The translations under genes and the position numbers were made by a program. From Streptomyces scopuliridis RB72 (GTDB lineage: Bacteria > Actinomycetota > Actinomycetes > Streptomycetales > Streptomycetaceae): DNA of 64,000 nt. The DNA is taken from NCBI RefSeq assembly GCF_000718095.1, contig NZ_JOEI01000016.1, forward strand, positions 1 to 64,000. Direction: 5' to 3'. Positions within the stretch are counted from its first letter, which is position 1, and each line of letters opens with the position of its first letter. The notes below the pieces were generated by a model. The model was given only the letters and a program-made list of their open reading frames with translations. It searched no databases and had not been told where the DNA came from. Shown one piece after another: positions 55,964 through 64,000 of the stretch.

Positions 55964-56056
55964 CCCCGGATTATGATGCCGGTAGGGGACCGGGGCTCCG
56001 TAACCAACACGGAAGGGGCGGACCGCTACCCGGCAGCACATATCGAGGAGACAGCG

Positions 56057-56902
56057 ATGTCGCACGCCCCCGATGTCCCCGAAGCCGGTTCGGAAGCCCC
56101 GAACCTCGACTTCGCCGGGACCACCCCGTACGAGGACTACGTCCAGGCGGACGTCCTCACCCATCTGCAGCACCCGCGCTCCGACGACCCCGGCGAGATG
56201 GTCTTCCTCGTCACCACACAGGTCATGGAGCTGTGGTTCACCGTCCTCGTCCATGAGTGGGAGACCGCGTCCCGCGCGCTGCGCGAGGACCGGATCCCGG
56301 TGGCGGTCGACGCGCTCAAGCGGTCCGTACGCGAGCTGGAGGCGCTCAACGCCTCCTGGAAGCCGCTCGGCCAGCTGACGCCCGCGCAGTTCAACTCGTA
56401 CCGCGCAGCGCTCGGCGAGGGCTCCGGCTTCCAGTCGGCGATGTACCGGCGCATGGAGTTCCTGCTCGGCGACAAGTCCGCGTCCATGCTCGTCCCGCAC
56501 CGGGGCGCGCCGCGCGTCCACGCCGAGCTGGAGAAGGCGCTCCAGGAGCCGAGCCTGTACGACGAGGCCCTGCGGCTGCTCGCCCGGCGCGGGCTGCCGG
56601 TGCCCGCGGAGGTGCTCGGCCGCGATCTCGCGCAGCGGTACGAGCCGTCGCAGGCGGTCGAGGAGATCTGGGCCGGGATATACCGCGAGCCCGGTCAGCA
56701 CACCGAACTCGTCCGGCTCGGTGAGGCGTTGACGGATGTCGGCGAGCTGGTGTGGCGGTGGCGCAACGACCATCTGGTGGCGACCCGGCGGGCGATGGGA
56801 TCCAAGACCGGTACGGGCGGCTCCGCGGGCGTGGCCTGGCTGGAGAAGCGGGCCGCGAAGAACGTGTTCCCCGAGCTGTGGACGGCGCGCAGCCATGTCT
56901 GA
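56057..56902 (+). CDS. kynA: Tryptophan 2,3-dioxygenase
   Basis: The 281-residue protein has the TDO pattern: PYEDYVQADVLTHLQHPRSD, MVFLVTTQVMELWFTVLVHE with the distal-site residues, NSYRAALGEGSGFQSAMYRR, the heme-ligand region WRWRNDHLVATRRAMG (proximal His) and the GSKTGTGGSAGVAWL substrate loop. It opens the indole ring of tryptophan to N-formylkynurenine. Its stop overlaps kynU by eight bases. The order kynA-kynU-formamidase equals that of the tryptophan-to-anthranilate genes known in S. coelicolor. Confidence 0.96.
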   Translation: MSHAPDVPEAGSEAPNLDFAGTTPYEDYVQADVLTHLQHPRSDDPGEMVFLVTTQVMELWFTVLVHEWETASRALREDRIPVAVDALKRSVRELEALNASWKPLGQLTPAQFNSYRAALGEGSGFQSAMYRRMEFLLGDKSASMLVPHRGAPRVHAELEKALQEPSLYDEALRLLARRGLPVPAEVLGRDLAQRYEPSQAVEEIWAGIYREPGQHTELVRLGEALTDVGELVWRWRNDHLVATRRAMGSKTGTGGSAGVAWLEKRAAKNVFPELWTARSHV

Positions 56903-58163
56903 CGCACACGAGACCGCCGGGACTCCCCGGGAACATCACACGTCCCAGGACAAGTCCCTCGCCGTACAGGCCGCGATGCTCGACTCCGCCGACGAACTGG
57001 CCGCACTGCGCGATCTGTTCGCCCTCCACGACGACTCCGTCTATCTCGACGGGAACTCGCTGGGCGCGCTGCCCCGCCATGTCCCCGAGCGCGTCCAGGA
57101 TGTGATCACCCGTCAGTGGGGCGAGCTGCGTATCCGCTCCTGGACCGAGGGCGGCTGGTGGACGGCGCCCGAGCGGATCGGCGACCGGATCGCCCCGCTC
57201 GTGGGCGCGGGGCCGGGACAGATCGTGGTCGGCGACTCCACCAGCGTCAATGTCTTCAAGGCCGTGGTGGGCGCGGTACGGCTGCTGGACCCGGCGGAGC
57301 CGGCCAGGGACGAGATCCTCGTCGACGCCACGACCTTCCCCACGGACGGATACATCGCCAGGTCCGCGGCCCGGATGACCGGCCTGCCGATCGTCCCCGT
57401 CGACCCGGAGAAGCTGCTCGGCGCGCTCGGGCCGCGTACCGCCGTCGTACTCGTCAACCATGTCGACTTCCGGACCGGCCGGCTGCACGACCTCCCCGGG
57501 ATCACGGCGGCTGTGCACGAGGCCGGGGCGCTCGCCGTCTGGGACCTCTGCCACAGCGCGGGCGCCCTGCCGGTCGGGCTGGACGCGCAGGGTGTGGACC
57601 TCGCGGTGGGCTGCACGTACAAGTACCTGAACGGCGGGCCCGGTTCGCCCGCCTTCCTCTACGTCGCCGAGCGCCACCAGGCCCGCTTCGACTCCCCGCT
57701 GCCCGGCTGGAACGCGCACACCGACCCGTTCGCGATGTCCCCGGACTTCACGGCGGCGGACGGCGCGGTACGGGGCCGGGTCGGCACCCCCGACATCCTC
57801 TCCATGCTGGCCCTGGAGGCGGCCCTCGACGTCTGGGAGGGGGTGAGCCTGGCGGCGGTACGGGAGAAGAGCCTCGCGCTCACGGACTTCTTCCTGGAGT
57901 GCGTCGAGGCGTACGCGCCGCCGGGCCGGGTCCGTTCGCTCACCCCCGCCGCGCACGCCGAGCGCGGCAGCCAGATCGCGCTGCGCTGCGCCGAGGCACC
58001 CGCCGTCATGGCGGCGCTCATCGCCCGGGGGATCGTCGGGGATCTGCGCAGGCCGGATGTGCTGCGCTTCGGATTCACCCCGCTCTATACGCGTTTCGCC
58101 GACGCGGAACGGGCGGCGAGGGCCCTCGGTGAGGTCCTGACGGAGGTGCCGGCCGAAGACTAG
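56895..58163 (+). CDS. kynU: Kynureninase
   Basis: The 422-residue PLP enzyme shows YLDGNSLGALPRHV near the start, WWTAPERIGDRIAPLVGA, DSTSVNVFKAVVGA for PLP binding, VWDLCHSAGALPVGL (Asp contacting the pyridine) and GCTYKYLNGGPGSPAF with the Schiff-base Lys (about residue 240). It cleaves kynurenine to anthranilate and alanine. The start overlaps the kynA stop (ATGTCTGA), so translation is coupled. Anthranilate could re-enter tryptophan synthesis or feed secondary metabolism. Confidence 0.96.
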   Translation: MSDAHETAGTPREHHTSQDKSLAVQAAMLDSADELAALRDLFALHDDSVYLDGNSLGALPRHVPERVQDVITRQWGELRIRSWTEGGWWTAPERIGDRIAPLVGAGPGQIVVGDSTSVNVFKAVVGAVRLLDPAEPARDEILVDATTFPTDGYIARSAARMTGLPIVPVDPEKLLGALGPRTAVVLVNHVDFRTGRLHDLPGITAAVHEAGALAVWDLCHSAGALPVGLDAQGVDLAVGCTYKYLNGGPGSPAFLYVAERHQARFDSPLPGWNAHTDPFAMSPDFTAADGAVRGRVGTPDILSMLALEAALDVWEGVSLAAVREKSLALTDFFLECVEAYAPPGRVRSLTPAAHAERGSQIALRCAEAPAVMAALIARGIVGDLRRPDVLRFGFTPLYTRFADAERAARALGEVLTEVPAED

Positions 58164-58208
58164 GCCACGGCCTGGGCCACGGCCTGGGCCACGGCCTGGG
58201 CCACGGCG
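58164..58208. repeat. 12-bp tandem repeat after kynU
   Basis: GGCCACGGCCTG is repeated about 3.8 times directly after the kynU stop. The units are self-complementary in part and may also form a hairpin that ends transcription. Confidence 0.8.
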
Positions 58209-58323
58209 CCCCGGCGGTCGCCCGTGCGGCCGCCGGGGATCGGGGTGATCGGGTCCCCGCAGGGCTGATAGCGTCCCCGCTGATCAGGTCAATTCGGCCC
58301 CCGTACCGAAAGGTTGGAGCAAG

Positions 58324-59208
58324 ATGCCGGACCCCGCCGCGCACGATGCCCTTGCTCGTGACGCCGCAGAGACCGAATCGGTCTTCTCCCATCCGGTCGT
58401 CCGGCCCGATGCCACCGCCGCGTACGGCGAGCACCCTGATCAGGTGATCGACTTCTACGCTCCCCGGGGCAACCAGGAGCGCGTGCCGCTGGTCGTCGTC
58501 CTCCACGGCGGCGCCTGGCGCGCGGCGTACGACCGTACGCATATGACCCCGTTCGCGGACTTCCTGGCCCGGCGCGGATTCGCCGTCGCCAATGTCGAGT
58601 ACCGACGGGGTCCGGCCCTCCCGCAGCAGGGCGGCGGGCCGCCGGTGGCGGGGCGCTGGCCCGAGACGTTCGACGATGTGGCCGCGGCGATGGACGCGCT
58701 GCCCGCGCTGGCCGCCGGCGCGCTGCCGCAGGCCGACGCGCGCCGGACCGTGCTGACCGGCCACTCCGCGGGCGGCCATCTCGCGCTGTGGGCGGCGGCC
58801 CGGCATGTGCTCCCGGCGGGCTCGCCGTGGCGGCTGCCGCAGCCCCCGCCGCTGCGCGGGGTCGTCGCGCTGGCGCCGATCGCGGATCTCGTACGGGCTG
58901 TCGAGCTGGATGTGTGCGGCGGGGCCATCCTCCAACTGCTCGGCGACGAGGAGGAGTTCAAGCAGCGCAGGGAGAGCGCGGACCCGGCCGTGCTGCTGCC
59001 GACGGGCATCGCGACGGCGGTGGTCCAGGGCCGTACGGACCTCACCGTGCCGCACACCGTCTCCGAGGCGTTCGTGGACGCGGCGGGGCGGGCGGGCGAG
59101 ATGGTGGGGCTGACGCTGCTGGAGGAGGTCGGTCACTTCCCGCTGATCGACCCGGCGGCGGACGCGTGCGCGGTGGTGGCGGAGGAGATCGCCCAGCTCG
59201 CCTGGTGA
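58324..59208 (+). CDS. Alpha/beta hydrolase, probable kynurenine formamidase
   Basis: The 294-residue protein has the hormone-sensitive-lipase-like oxyanion motif HGGAW (about residue 61), the nucleophile in GHSAGG (about residue 142), an acid in QGRTDLTVP and the His in EEVGHFPLI. This is the fold of animal-type kynurenine formamidases. Position after kynA and kynU supplies the missing middle step, hydrolysis of N-formylkynurenine. The order matches the known S. coelicolor genes. It has its own spacer of about 160 bases including a tandem repeat, so it may have a separate promoter. Confidence 0.78.
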   Translation: MPDPAAHDALARDAAETESVFSHPVVRPDATAAYGEHPDQVIDFYAPRGNQERVPLVVVLHGGAWRAAYDRTHMTPFADFLARRGFAVANVEYRRGPALPQQGGGPPVAGRWPETFDDVAAAMDALPALAAGALPQADARRTVLTGHSAGGHLALWAAARHVLPAGSPWRLPQPPPLRGVVALAPIADLVRAVELDVCGGAILQLLGDEEEFKQRRESADPAVLLPTGIATAVVQGRTDLTVPHTVSEAFVDAAGRAGEMVGLTLLEEVGHFPLIDPAADACAVVAEEIAQLAW

Positions 59209-59276
59209 CTGAGCCGCCCTCCGCGCAGGAGGAGACGCGGACAGAAACCGACCGCAAGTCTTCCTACGGTCTCCCC

Positions 59277-60188
59277 ATGACCAAGAACACCAGCACCAAG
59301 AACACCGCGACCAAGAACACCGCGACCAAGAACACCAGCCAGACCGTGCTCGTGACCGGCGCCACCGGAACCGTGGGCCGCCAGGTCGTCGCCGAACTCC
59401 TCCGCCGTGGTCACACCGTCCGCGCGCTCACCCGTGACCCCGAGAAGGCGGAGGCCGCCCTCCTCGCACACTTCCCGCCCGGCGTCCCCGGCGTCGAGGT
59501 CGTACGGGGCGACCTCGGCGATCCCGCGAGCCTCGTCCCCGCCCTCGACGGCGTCACCGGGCTGCATCTGATCACCTTCGGCGGCGCGATGTTCGCGCCG
59601 CTGGAGACCGGACCCGAGATCGTGGAGCTGGCGCGGAAGGCCGGCGTACGGCGCGTGACCGTCCTCTTCGGCGGCGAGGAGACCCCGCTCCAGCGGGCCG
59701 TCGAGGCGAGCGGGCTGGACTGGACCGTGGTGCAGCCCGTCGAGTTCATGTCCAACGCGCTGGAGTGGGCCGAGGCGATCCGTACGGAGGACACCGTGCG
59801 CGAGCCGTTCACCGGCCGGCTGAGCGCCATGATCCACGAGGCCGACATCGGCGCGGTCGCGGCGGTCGCGCTCACCGAGGAGGGGCACGCGGGCCGTACG
59901 TATCTGATCACCGGGCCCGAGACGCTCACCGTCCAGGACAAGGTGGACGCGCTGGCGGCGGCCCGGGGCCGGGAGATCGCGCTCGTGGAGCTGACCGAGG
60001 AAGCCGCGAAGGAGCGGTGGCGCGCGGCGGGCCATCCCGAGGACGTGATCGGCTTCCTGATCATGGTGTACCGGGACACCCCGCCCGAGGGCAGGACCGT
60101 GGCCGGCACGGTCGAGGAGGTCACCGGCAGGCCGGCCCGTACGTTCGCGGAGTGGGCGGCGGAGCACGCGGCGGCCTTCCGGGCCTGA
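59277..60188 (+). CDS. NmrA-like NAD(P)-binding oxidoreductase
   Basis: The 303-residue protein has a Rossmann start VLVTGATGTVGRQVVAELLR, RDPEKAEAAL, VRGDLGDPASL and the atypical-SDR pattern FGGEETPLQRAVEASGLDWT, then VVQPVEFMSNALEWA. It resembles NmrA/quinone-reductase-like proteins, which sense or reduce with NAD(P)H. The N-terminal 20 residues are a TKNT repeat made by 15-bp DNA units, so the functional start may be near residue 21. It has no clear partner; the preceding hydrolase gene ends 68 bases upstream. Confidence 0.82.
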   Translation: MTKNTSTKNTATKNTATKNTSQTVLVTGATGTVGRQVVAELLRRGHTVRALTRDPEKAEAALLAHFPPGVPGVEVVRGDLGDPASLVPALDGVTGLHLITFGGAMFAPLETGPEIVELARKAGVRRVTVLFGGEETPLQRAVEASGLDWTVVQPVEFMSNALEWAEAIRTEDTVREPFTGRLSAMIHEADIGAVAAVALTEEGHAGRTYLITGPETLTVQDKVDALAAARGREIALVELTEEAAKERWRAAGHPEDVIGFLIMVYRDTPPEGRTVAGTVEEVTGRPARTFAEWAAEHAAAFRA

Positions 60189-60192
60189 GCAG

Positions 60193-60313
60193 GAGACTCC
60201 GCGGGACCCGAGACTCCGCGGGACCCGAGACTCCGCGGGACCCGAGACTCCGCGGGGCCCGGGACTCCGCGGGGCCCGGAGACTCCACGGGGGCCGGAGA
60301 CTCCACGGGGGCC
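60193..60313. repeat. Seven tandem copies of a 17-18 bp unit
   Basis: GAGACTCCGCGGGACCC is repeated, exactly in the first three units and with one to three changes in the rest. It lies between the NmrA-like gene and the histidine kinase gene, 89 bases before the kinase start. Confidence 0.9.
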
Positions 60314-60401
60314 GGGTGCGCCCAGTAGTACCTGGGACGGACGGGCAAGGATCCGCTTCGCTGGTGACGACCCCGTCCCTCCCTCCGCCTACCGTGGCAA
60401 C

Positions 60402-61700
60402 GTGACCCAGACAGACACCGGGAAGACCCGGAGCCCTGAGATCCGCTTGGCTGCGGGCCTGATCAGCGGCCTGCGCGAGGACCTCTTCCACGATGCCTTC
60501 GCCTACCGTCCGCTCAAGCCCATGCGGACGGACGGCGCGATCACCCGTCGGCTGCCGGGCCGGATACGTGAGTACGCCGCCTGGACCCCGCACGCCGTGA
60601 TCGTGGCGTGCGCGCTTCTGGTGCTGTTCGTCGGTGTCGCCGACAGCGGCGCTCTGTTCGGCCTTCTCCCGGCGATTCCGGTACTGCTCACCATGGCCAG
60701 GCCGATCGGCGCCTGGTGGCTGTCGCTGGGAGCATCCGGCGCGCTGGGTGTCGTGGGATTCGACAGCTGGCCGTGGGGGGCATCCAGTTTCCTCGGGTAC
60801 CTCACCGTGCTGACGGTGGCCGCGATCCGTACCCACCCGCGCACGGGCGCCTATTTGTGGGTGGCCACGGCGGCGTACGCGTTCTTCATGGAGGTGGTGT
60901 TCAACCGCGGCTACGGGTCCGGAGTCTCCGTCTCGATGATCATGCTCTTCTTCTCCGCGATCATCCTGCTGATCGTGACCGTGCTCCACATCCGCCGGGA
61001 GGCGCGGCAGGAGGTCGCCGCGCAGCAGAGCGTCACCGCCGTCGAACGCGACCGGCGCACGCTGCTGGAGGAGCGCACCACCATCGCCCGCGAGCTGCAC
61101 GATGTGGTCGCCCACCACATGTCGGTCGTCGCGATCCAGGCCGAGGCCGCCCCGTACCGTGTGGAGAACCCACCGCCCGAGCTTGAGCAGGCGTTCGCCA
61201 CGATCCGGGAGAACGCCGTCGCCGCGCTGACCGAGCTGCGCCGGGTCCTCGGGGTCGTACGGGCGGAGGACTACCAGGCCCCCGACGCCCCGCAGCCCAC
61301 GCTCGCCGATCTCGACGGGCTTCTCGGGAATGTCCGGGACGCGGGGCTGACCGTGGAGAAGGCGATCACCGGATCCGTCCGTACGCTGCCGCAGGGCGTG
61401 GAGCTCTCGGCGTACCGCATCGTCCAGGAGGCCCTGAGCAACGCGCTCCGGCACGCGCCGGGCTCGACCGCGCGGGTCGAGATCTCGTACGTACTGGGCG
61501 GCCTCGGCCTGCGGATCGTGAACACCCCGCCGCGCGGCCTGGTCAAACCCTCGCCCGGCTCGGGGCACGGCATCACGGGGATGCGGGAGCGTGTCACGAT
61601 GCTCAACGGCGAGATGACCGCGGACCTCCTGGAGGACGGCGGCTACGAGGTCGCGGCCTTCATTCCGGTGGCCGCCGTGCAGGACGGGGACGCGTCATGA
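60402..61700 (+). CDS. Two-component sensor histidine kinase (NarL-type partner)
   Basis: The 432-residue protein has four to five membrane helices (about residues 65-190), a HisKA_3 domain with the phospho-acceptor in ARELHDVVAHHMSVVAIQAE (about residue 232) and an HATPase region (AYRIVQEALSNALRHAPGST, then GSGHGITGMRERV). Few residues lie outside the membrane, so it may sense the envelope or membrane itself. It starts at GTG 60402, and its stop overlaps the response-regulator start by four bases (ATGA). Confidence 0.92.
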   Translation: MTQTDTGKTRSPEIRLAAGLISGLREDLFHDAFAYRPLKPMRTDGAITRRLPGRIREYAAWTPHAVIVACALLVLFVGVADSGALFGLLPAIPVLLTMARPIGAWWLSLGASGALGVVGFDSWPWGASSFLGYLTVLTVAAIRTHPRTGAYLWVATAAYAFFMEVVFNRGYGSGVSVSMIMLFFSAIILLIVTVLHIRREARQEVAAQQSVTAVERDRRTLLEERTTIARELHDVVAHHMSVVAIQAEAAPYRVENPPPELEQAFATIRENAVAALTELRRVLGVVRAEDYQAPDAPQPTLADLDGLLGNVRDAGLTVEKAITGSVRTLPQGVELSAYRIVQEALSNALRHAPGSTARVEISYVLGGLGLRIVNTPPRGLVKPSPGSGHGITGMRERVTMLNGEMTADLLEDGGYEVAAFIPVAAVQDGDAS

Positions 61701-62356
61701 CCATCCGGGTACTGATCGTCGACGATCAGGTGATGGTCCGCGAGGGCTTCTCGGTCCTGCTCAACGCGATGCCGGACATCGAGGTCGTCGGCGAGGCGGT
61801 GAACGGCCGCGAGGCCGTCGGCCAGGTCGCCGCGCTCCACCCCGACGTGGTGCTGATGGACATCCGCATGCCGGAGCTGAACGGCATCGAGGCGACCCGC
61901 GAGATCGTCGCGGCGAACGCTGACGCGAAGGTGCTGGTGCTGACCACCTTCGACCTCGACGAATACGTCTACCAGGCGCTGCGCGCGGGTGCTTCGGGCT
62001 TCCTGCTGAAGGACGCCTCGGCCCGTCAACTGGCGGACGGCGTACGGGTGGTGGCCTCCGGCGAGGCGCTGCTCGCACCGACTGTCACCCGCCGGCTGAT
62101 CACGGAGTTCTCCAAACTCTCGGAAACCCCGCGCGCCCCGGCGATGGCCCGGATAGGCGATCTCACGGAGCGCGAGACGGAGGTCCTGGTGCTGATCGCG
62201 CAGGGTCTGTCCAACGCGGAGATCGCCGAGCACCTGGTGGTCGCGGAGTCCACGATCAAGACGCATGTGAGCCGCATCCTGGTGAAGCTGGGCCTGCGGG
62301 ACCGTACGCAGGCGGCGGTGTTCGCGTACGAGGCGCGGCTGGTGACTCCGGGCTGA
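61697..62356 (+). CDS. NarL/FixJ-family response regulator
   Basis: The 219-residue protein has a receiver domain (VLIVDDQVMVREGF, phospho-acceptor Asp in DVVLMDIRMPELNG, LTTFDLDEYVYQALRAG, Lys in FLLKDA) and a C-terminal LuxR helix-turn-helix (LTEREVEVL-like LTERETEVLVLIAQGLSN, then AEIAEHLVVAESTIKTHVSR). It is co-translated with the kinase. Targets are unknown. Confidence 0.94.
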   Translation: MTIRVLIVDDQVMVREGFSVLLNAMPDIEVVGEAVNGREAVGQVAALHPDVVLMDIRMPELNGIEATREIVAANADAKVLVLTTFDLDEYVYQALRAGASGFLLKDASARQLADGVRVVASGEALLAPTVTRRLITEFSKLSETPRAPAMARIGDLTERETEVLVLIAQGLSNAEIAEHLVVAESTIKTHVSRILVKLGLRDRTQAAVFAYEARLVTPG

Positions 62357-62496
62357 GCCGACACCGGGGACCGCGCGGGCCGGGGGTGGCGAGTACCGGT
62401 CATTTGATCACTCGCACGGGTGATCGCACCGGAAAGAACCGTTTCGTCCGCTCGGGGGGCACGTCACGCTGGTGTCCGCCTGACAGGAGGTGCACC

Positions 62497-63090
62497 ATGA
62501 CAGTTATGGCAGAGCGCGCGGTCCAGATGTCCGTCGAGGAGTTCGAGAAGATCGCCAAACTCGTCGAGAAGCAGTCCGACACCGTCAGGTTGGAATTCAT
62601 CAACGGACGGATCGGGTTCAAGGGCATGACGGACGGCGACCACAGCGAGATCATCAGGTGGCTTCAGGAACGCTGTCTGCAGGCCCGGCCGGACGTGTGG
62701 CTATATGCCGGTGGGGAGTTGGGTCTTGAGGTCGAGACCTACCGTAAAGGCAGGGCCAAACCGGATGCGATCCTCGCCCCCAGAAAGAGCTTCCTCGGAC
62801 AGAACGACTGGGCCGACCCGGCACGTGCGTTGATGGTGGTCGAAGTCACTTCGTACGACTGGGACACGGACCGGCGGGACCGTAAAGAGAAGCCCGCCGC
62901 CTACGCTGCCGCAGGCATCCCGCTCTATCTGCTGATCGATCGCGACCACTGCACGGTCACCGTGCACAGTGATCCGGCGGCGGATGGGTACGGCCGTCGC
63001 CACGCGGTGGACTTCGGCAAGAAGGTCACGCTCCCCTCCCCGGTCGGCATTGAACTCGACACCGAAGAGCTGGAGGACTACGTCAGCTGA
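62497..63090 (+). CDS. Uma2-family (DUF820) nuclease-like protein
   Basis: The 197-residue protein has the Uma2 pattern: MSVEEFEKIAKLVEKQSDTV, RLEFINGRIGFKGMTDGDHS, GRAKPDAILAP and ALMVVEVTSYDWDTDRRDRK, followed by EKPAAYAAAGIPLYLLIDRD. The PD and ExT residues fit a PD-(D/E)XK fold with Lys replaced by Thr/Ser, and Lys from RKEK may substitute. Uma2 proteins are abundant in streptomycetes and cyanobacteria and their role is unsettled. ATG 62497 has an AGGAGG ribosome site. Confidence 0.85.
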   Translation: MTVMAERAVQMSVEEFEKIAKLVEKQSDTVRLEFINGRIGFKGMTDGDHSEIIRWLQERCLQARPDVWLYAGGELGLEVETYRKGRAKPDAILAPRKSFLGQNDWADPARALMVVEVTSYDWDTDRRDRKEKPAAYAAAGIPLYLLIDRDHCTVTVHSDPAADGYGRRHAVDFGKKVTLPSPVGIELDTEELEDYVS

Positions 63091-63109
63091 CGCGCGTGCC
63101 GCTACGCCT

Positions 63110-63149
63110 CGGCCCGCCCCGTCCACAGCCTGTGGACAAGGCGGGCCGT
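63110..63149. terminator. Bidirectional terminator
   Basis: CGGCCCGCC and GGCGGGCCG arms enclose an inner GTCCACAG/CTGTGGAC stem. It lies between the convergent Uma2-like and permease genes. Confidence 0.85.
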
Positions 63150-63162
63150 TGCCCGTCCCAGG

Positions 63163-64000
63163 TCAGTTCAGCACGTCCCGGCGCCGCAGCCCCGCCAGTC
63201 CCGTCCCTACCAGCGCCACCGCCAGCGCCGTCAGCACCACCACCGGCGTCCACGCCATCTCCCCGCCCGGCAGCTTCGGCAGATGTCCGAACGGCGACAG
63301 GTTCATCACCGACTGCGGCAGATCCAGCGCCGGGCCGATCCAGCCCAGGGCCAGGGCCAGGCCCGCGACGGCCCAGGCCGCTACGGCCGCCTTCGGGAAG
63401 ACGCCGTACAGCACGACCGCCAGCGCGCCCAGCACCCAGATCGCGGGCAGTTGGACCAGGGCGGCACCGAGGATGGCCGGGAGGTGCGCGCCGTATCCGA
63501 GGAACAGGCCGAGACCGCCGAGCGCCATGATCAGGACCGCGCCGCCGAAGGCGATCACCAGATGGCCGGCGGCCCAGCGGAGCCGGCCGACCGCGCCCGC
63601 GAGCACCGGTTCCGCGCGCTGGCCGGTCTCCTCGGCGTACAGCCGCAGCACCGACGCGACCACGTACAGCGCCGCGACCATCCCCAGCATGCCGACCATC
63701 GCGGCGAGGAAGGCGTCGGTCAGTCCCTGCTGGCCGCCCATCCGCTGGATGATCTCCTGGGTCTGCTGATTGTCGCCGACCAGATCCGCCGCGCCGTCCG
63801 TGATGCCGCCGAACATGATCCCGGTGAGCAGGAAGCCGCTTCCCCAGCCGAGCACGCTGCCGCGCTGGAGGCGCCACGCGAGCCCGCCCGCCGTGGCGAG
63901 CGTGCCCGCAGCCGGTCCCGGCCGCGCGGGCAGGAAGCTCATGCCGAGGTCGCGCCGGCCCGCCAGGGTGTACGCGAGGACCGCCTGGGCGCCGATCGCG
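63163..64000 (-). CDS. ABC-2-type permease, partial at the right edge
   Basis: The minus-strand frame is open to the window edge, with LAYTLAGRRDLGMSFLPARP near 63920, so the N-terminus lies outside. The visible part has about six membrane helices (GSVLGWGSGFLLTGIMFGGI, MVGMLGMVAALYVVASVLRL, AGHLVIAFGGAVLIMALGGL, PVVVLTALAVALVGTGLAGL) and the RRRDVLN end common in exporter permeases of the tetronasin-type group. An ATPase gene would be expected just beyond the edge. A Met inside the frame at 63942 is not the start. Confidence 0.85.
   Translation of the reverse strand, partial: AIGAQAVLAYTLAGRRDLGMSFLPARPGPAAGTLATAGGLAWRLQRGSVLGWGSGFLLTGIMFGGITDGAADLVGDNQQTQEIIQRMGGQQGLTDAFLAAMVGMLGMVAALYVVASVLRLYAEETGQRAEPVLAGAVGRLRWAAGHLVIAFGGAVLIMALGGLGLFLGYGAHLPAILGAALVQLPAIWVLGALAVVLYGVFPKAAVAAWAVAGLALALGWIGPALDLPQSVMNLSPFGHLPKLPGGEMAWTPVVVLTALAVALVGTGLAGLRRRDVLN

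Noticed and set aside
60193..60313. 17-bp repeats as a CRISPR array
   Set aside because: No spacers between units and no cas genes in the window.
62497..63090. Uma2-like protein as a restriction enzyme
   Set aside because: No methyltransferase or specificity gene nearby, and Uma2 proteins are numerous in this group with no established restriction role.

Overview
The window is high-GC actinobacterial DNA with GTG/TTG starts, extreme GC3, a dnaK-grpE-dnaJ-hspR operon preceded by HspR inverted repeats, DUF397 and LuxR-type genes, and a tryptophan dioxygenase/kynureninase pair. The genus Streptomyces is the best fit. From about 20 kb rightwards most of it reads as conserved chromosomal core (dcd, dnaK operon, clpB, pyrE, fba, kynurenine genes). 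The first 20 kb is accessory DNA.

1-20 kb: a genomic island built on the 3' end of a tRNA-Gly(CCC) gene (19951-20024, minus strand). Four partial copies of that tRNA 3' end lie upstream at about 1.38, 6.61, 12.93 and 16.30 kb. Each ends at the anticodon loop, and three of the four are followed about 88 bp later by the same arm-like motif. In the fourth, the motif appears displaced by an IS. No integrase gene was seen between any of them. The array therefore looks like stacked att-flanked cargo modules. Cargo: (i) a PA14/fibronectin-III secreted protein, a Shedu-like (DUF4263) nuclease with a coupled small ORF, a frameshifted two-TM gene and a membrane-anchored repeat protein; (ii) an SseB-like protein, an ESX-like helical protein, a frameshifted Rhs/YD-repeat polymorphic toxin and its immunity gene; (iii) an IS5-like element with a passenger gene and a lone low-GC protein with PD-(D/E)XK-like features; (iv) a DUF6243 gene, a DEAD-box helicase and a thioredoxin-fold protein lacking CxxC. 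A broken Rhs fragment and a polysaccharide deacetylase lie to the left of the first att copy.

20-32 kb: zinc-ribbon protein, dcd and a phosphoribosyltransferase; then on the minus strand a Yip1-like membrane protein, an FG-GAP lipoprotein, a large membrane Fe-S oxidoreductase of EtfD type and a short sugar transferase; then the heat-shock operon dnaK-grpE-dnaJ-hspR.

32-40 kb: a second accessory stretch. It holds a secreted four-cysteine peptide with an ABC exporter operon, IS1380 and membrane-protein pseudogenes each with one nonsense codon, and two paralogous LuxR-type regulators. The second regulator is divergent from a tiny operon encoding a secreted protein with five DIGW repeats plus a Rieske-like domain without iron ligands. 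This is the most unusual small system in the window. A 46-bp conserved element links the first regulator with the peptide/ABC region.

40-64 kb: core housekeeping. PPOX flavin/F420 protein, HspR-controlled clpB, YbjN protein, PLP aminotransferase, Gly/Cys-rich membrane protein, DUF2617, membrane-fused spermidine synthase-like protein, a minisatellite-rich gap, CoxG-like protein, aldose epimerase, pyrE, fba, DHA2 efflux protein, DUF3151, DUF3152, kynA-kynU and a formamidase-like hydrolase, NmrA-like oxidoreductase, a two-component system, a Uma2 nuclease-like protein and a partial ABC-2 permease running off the right edge.
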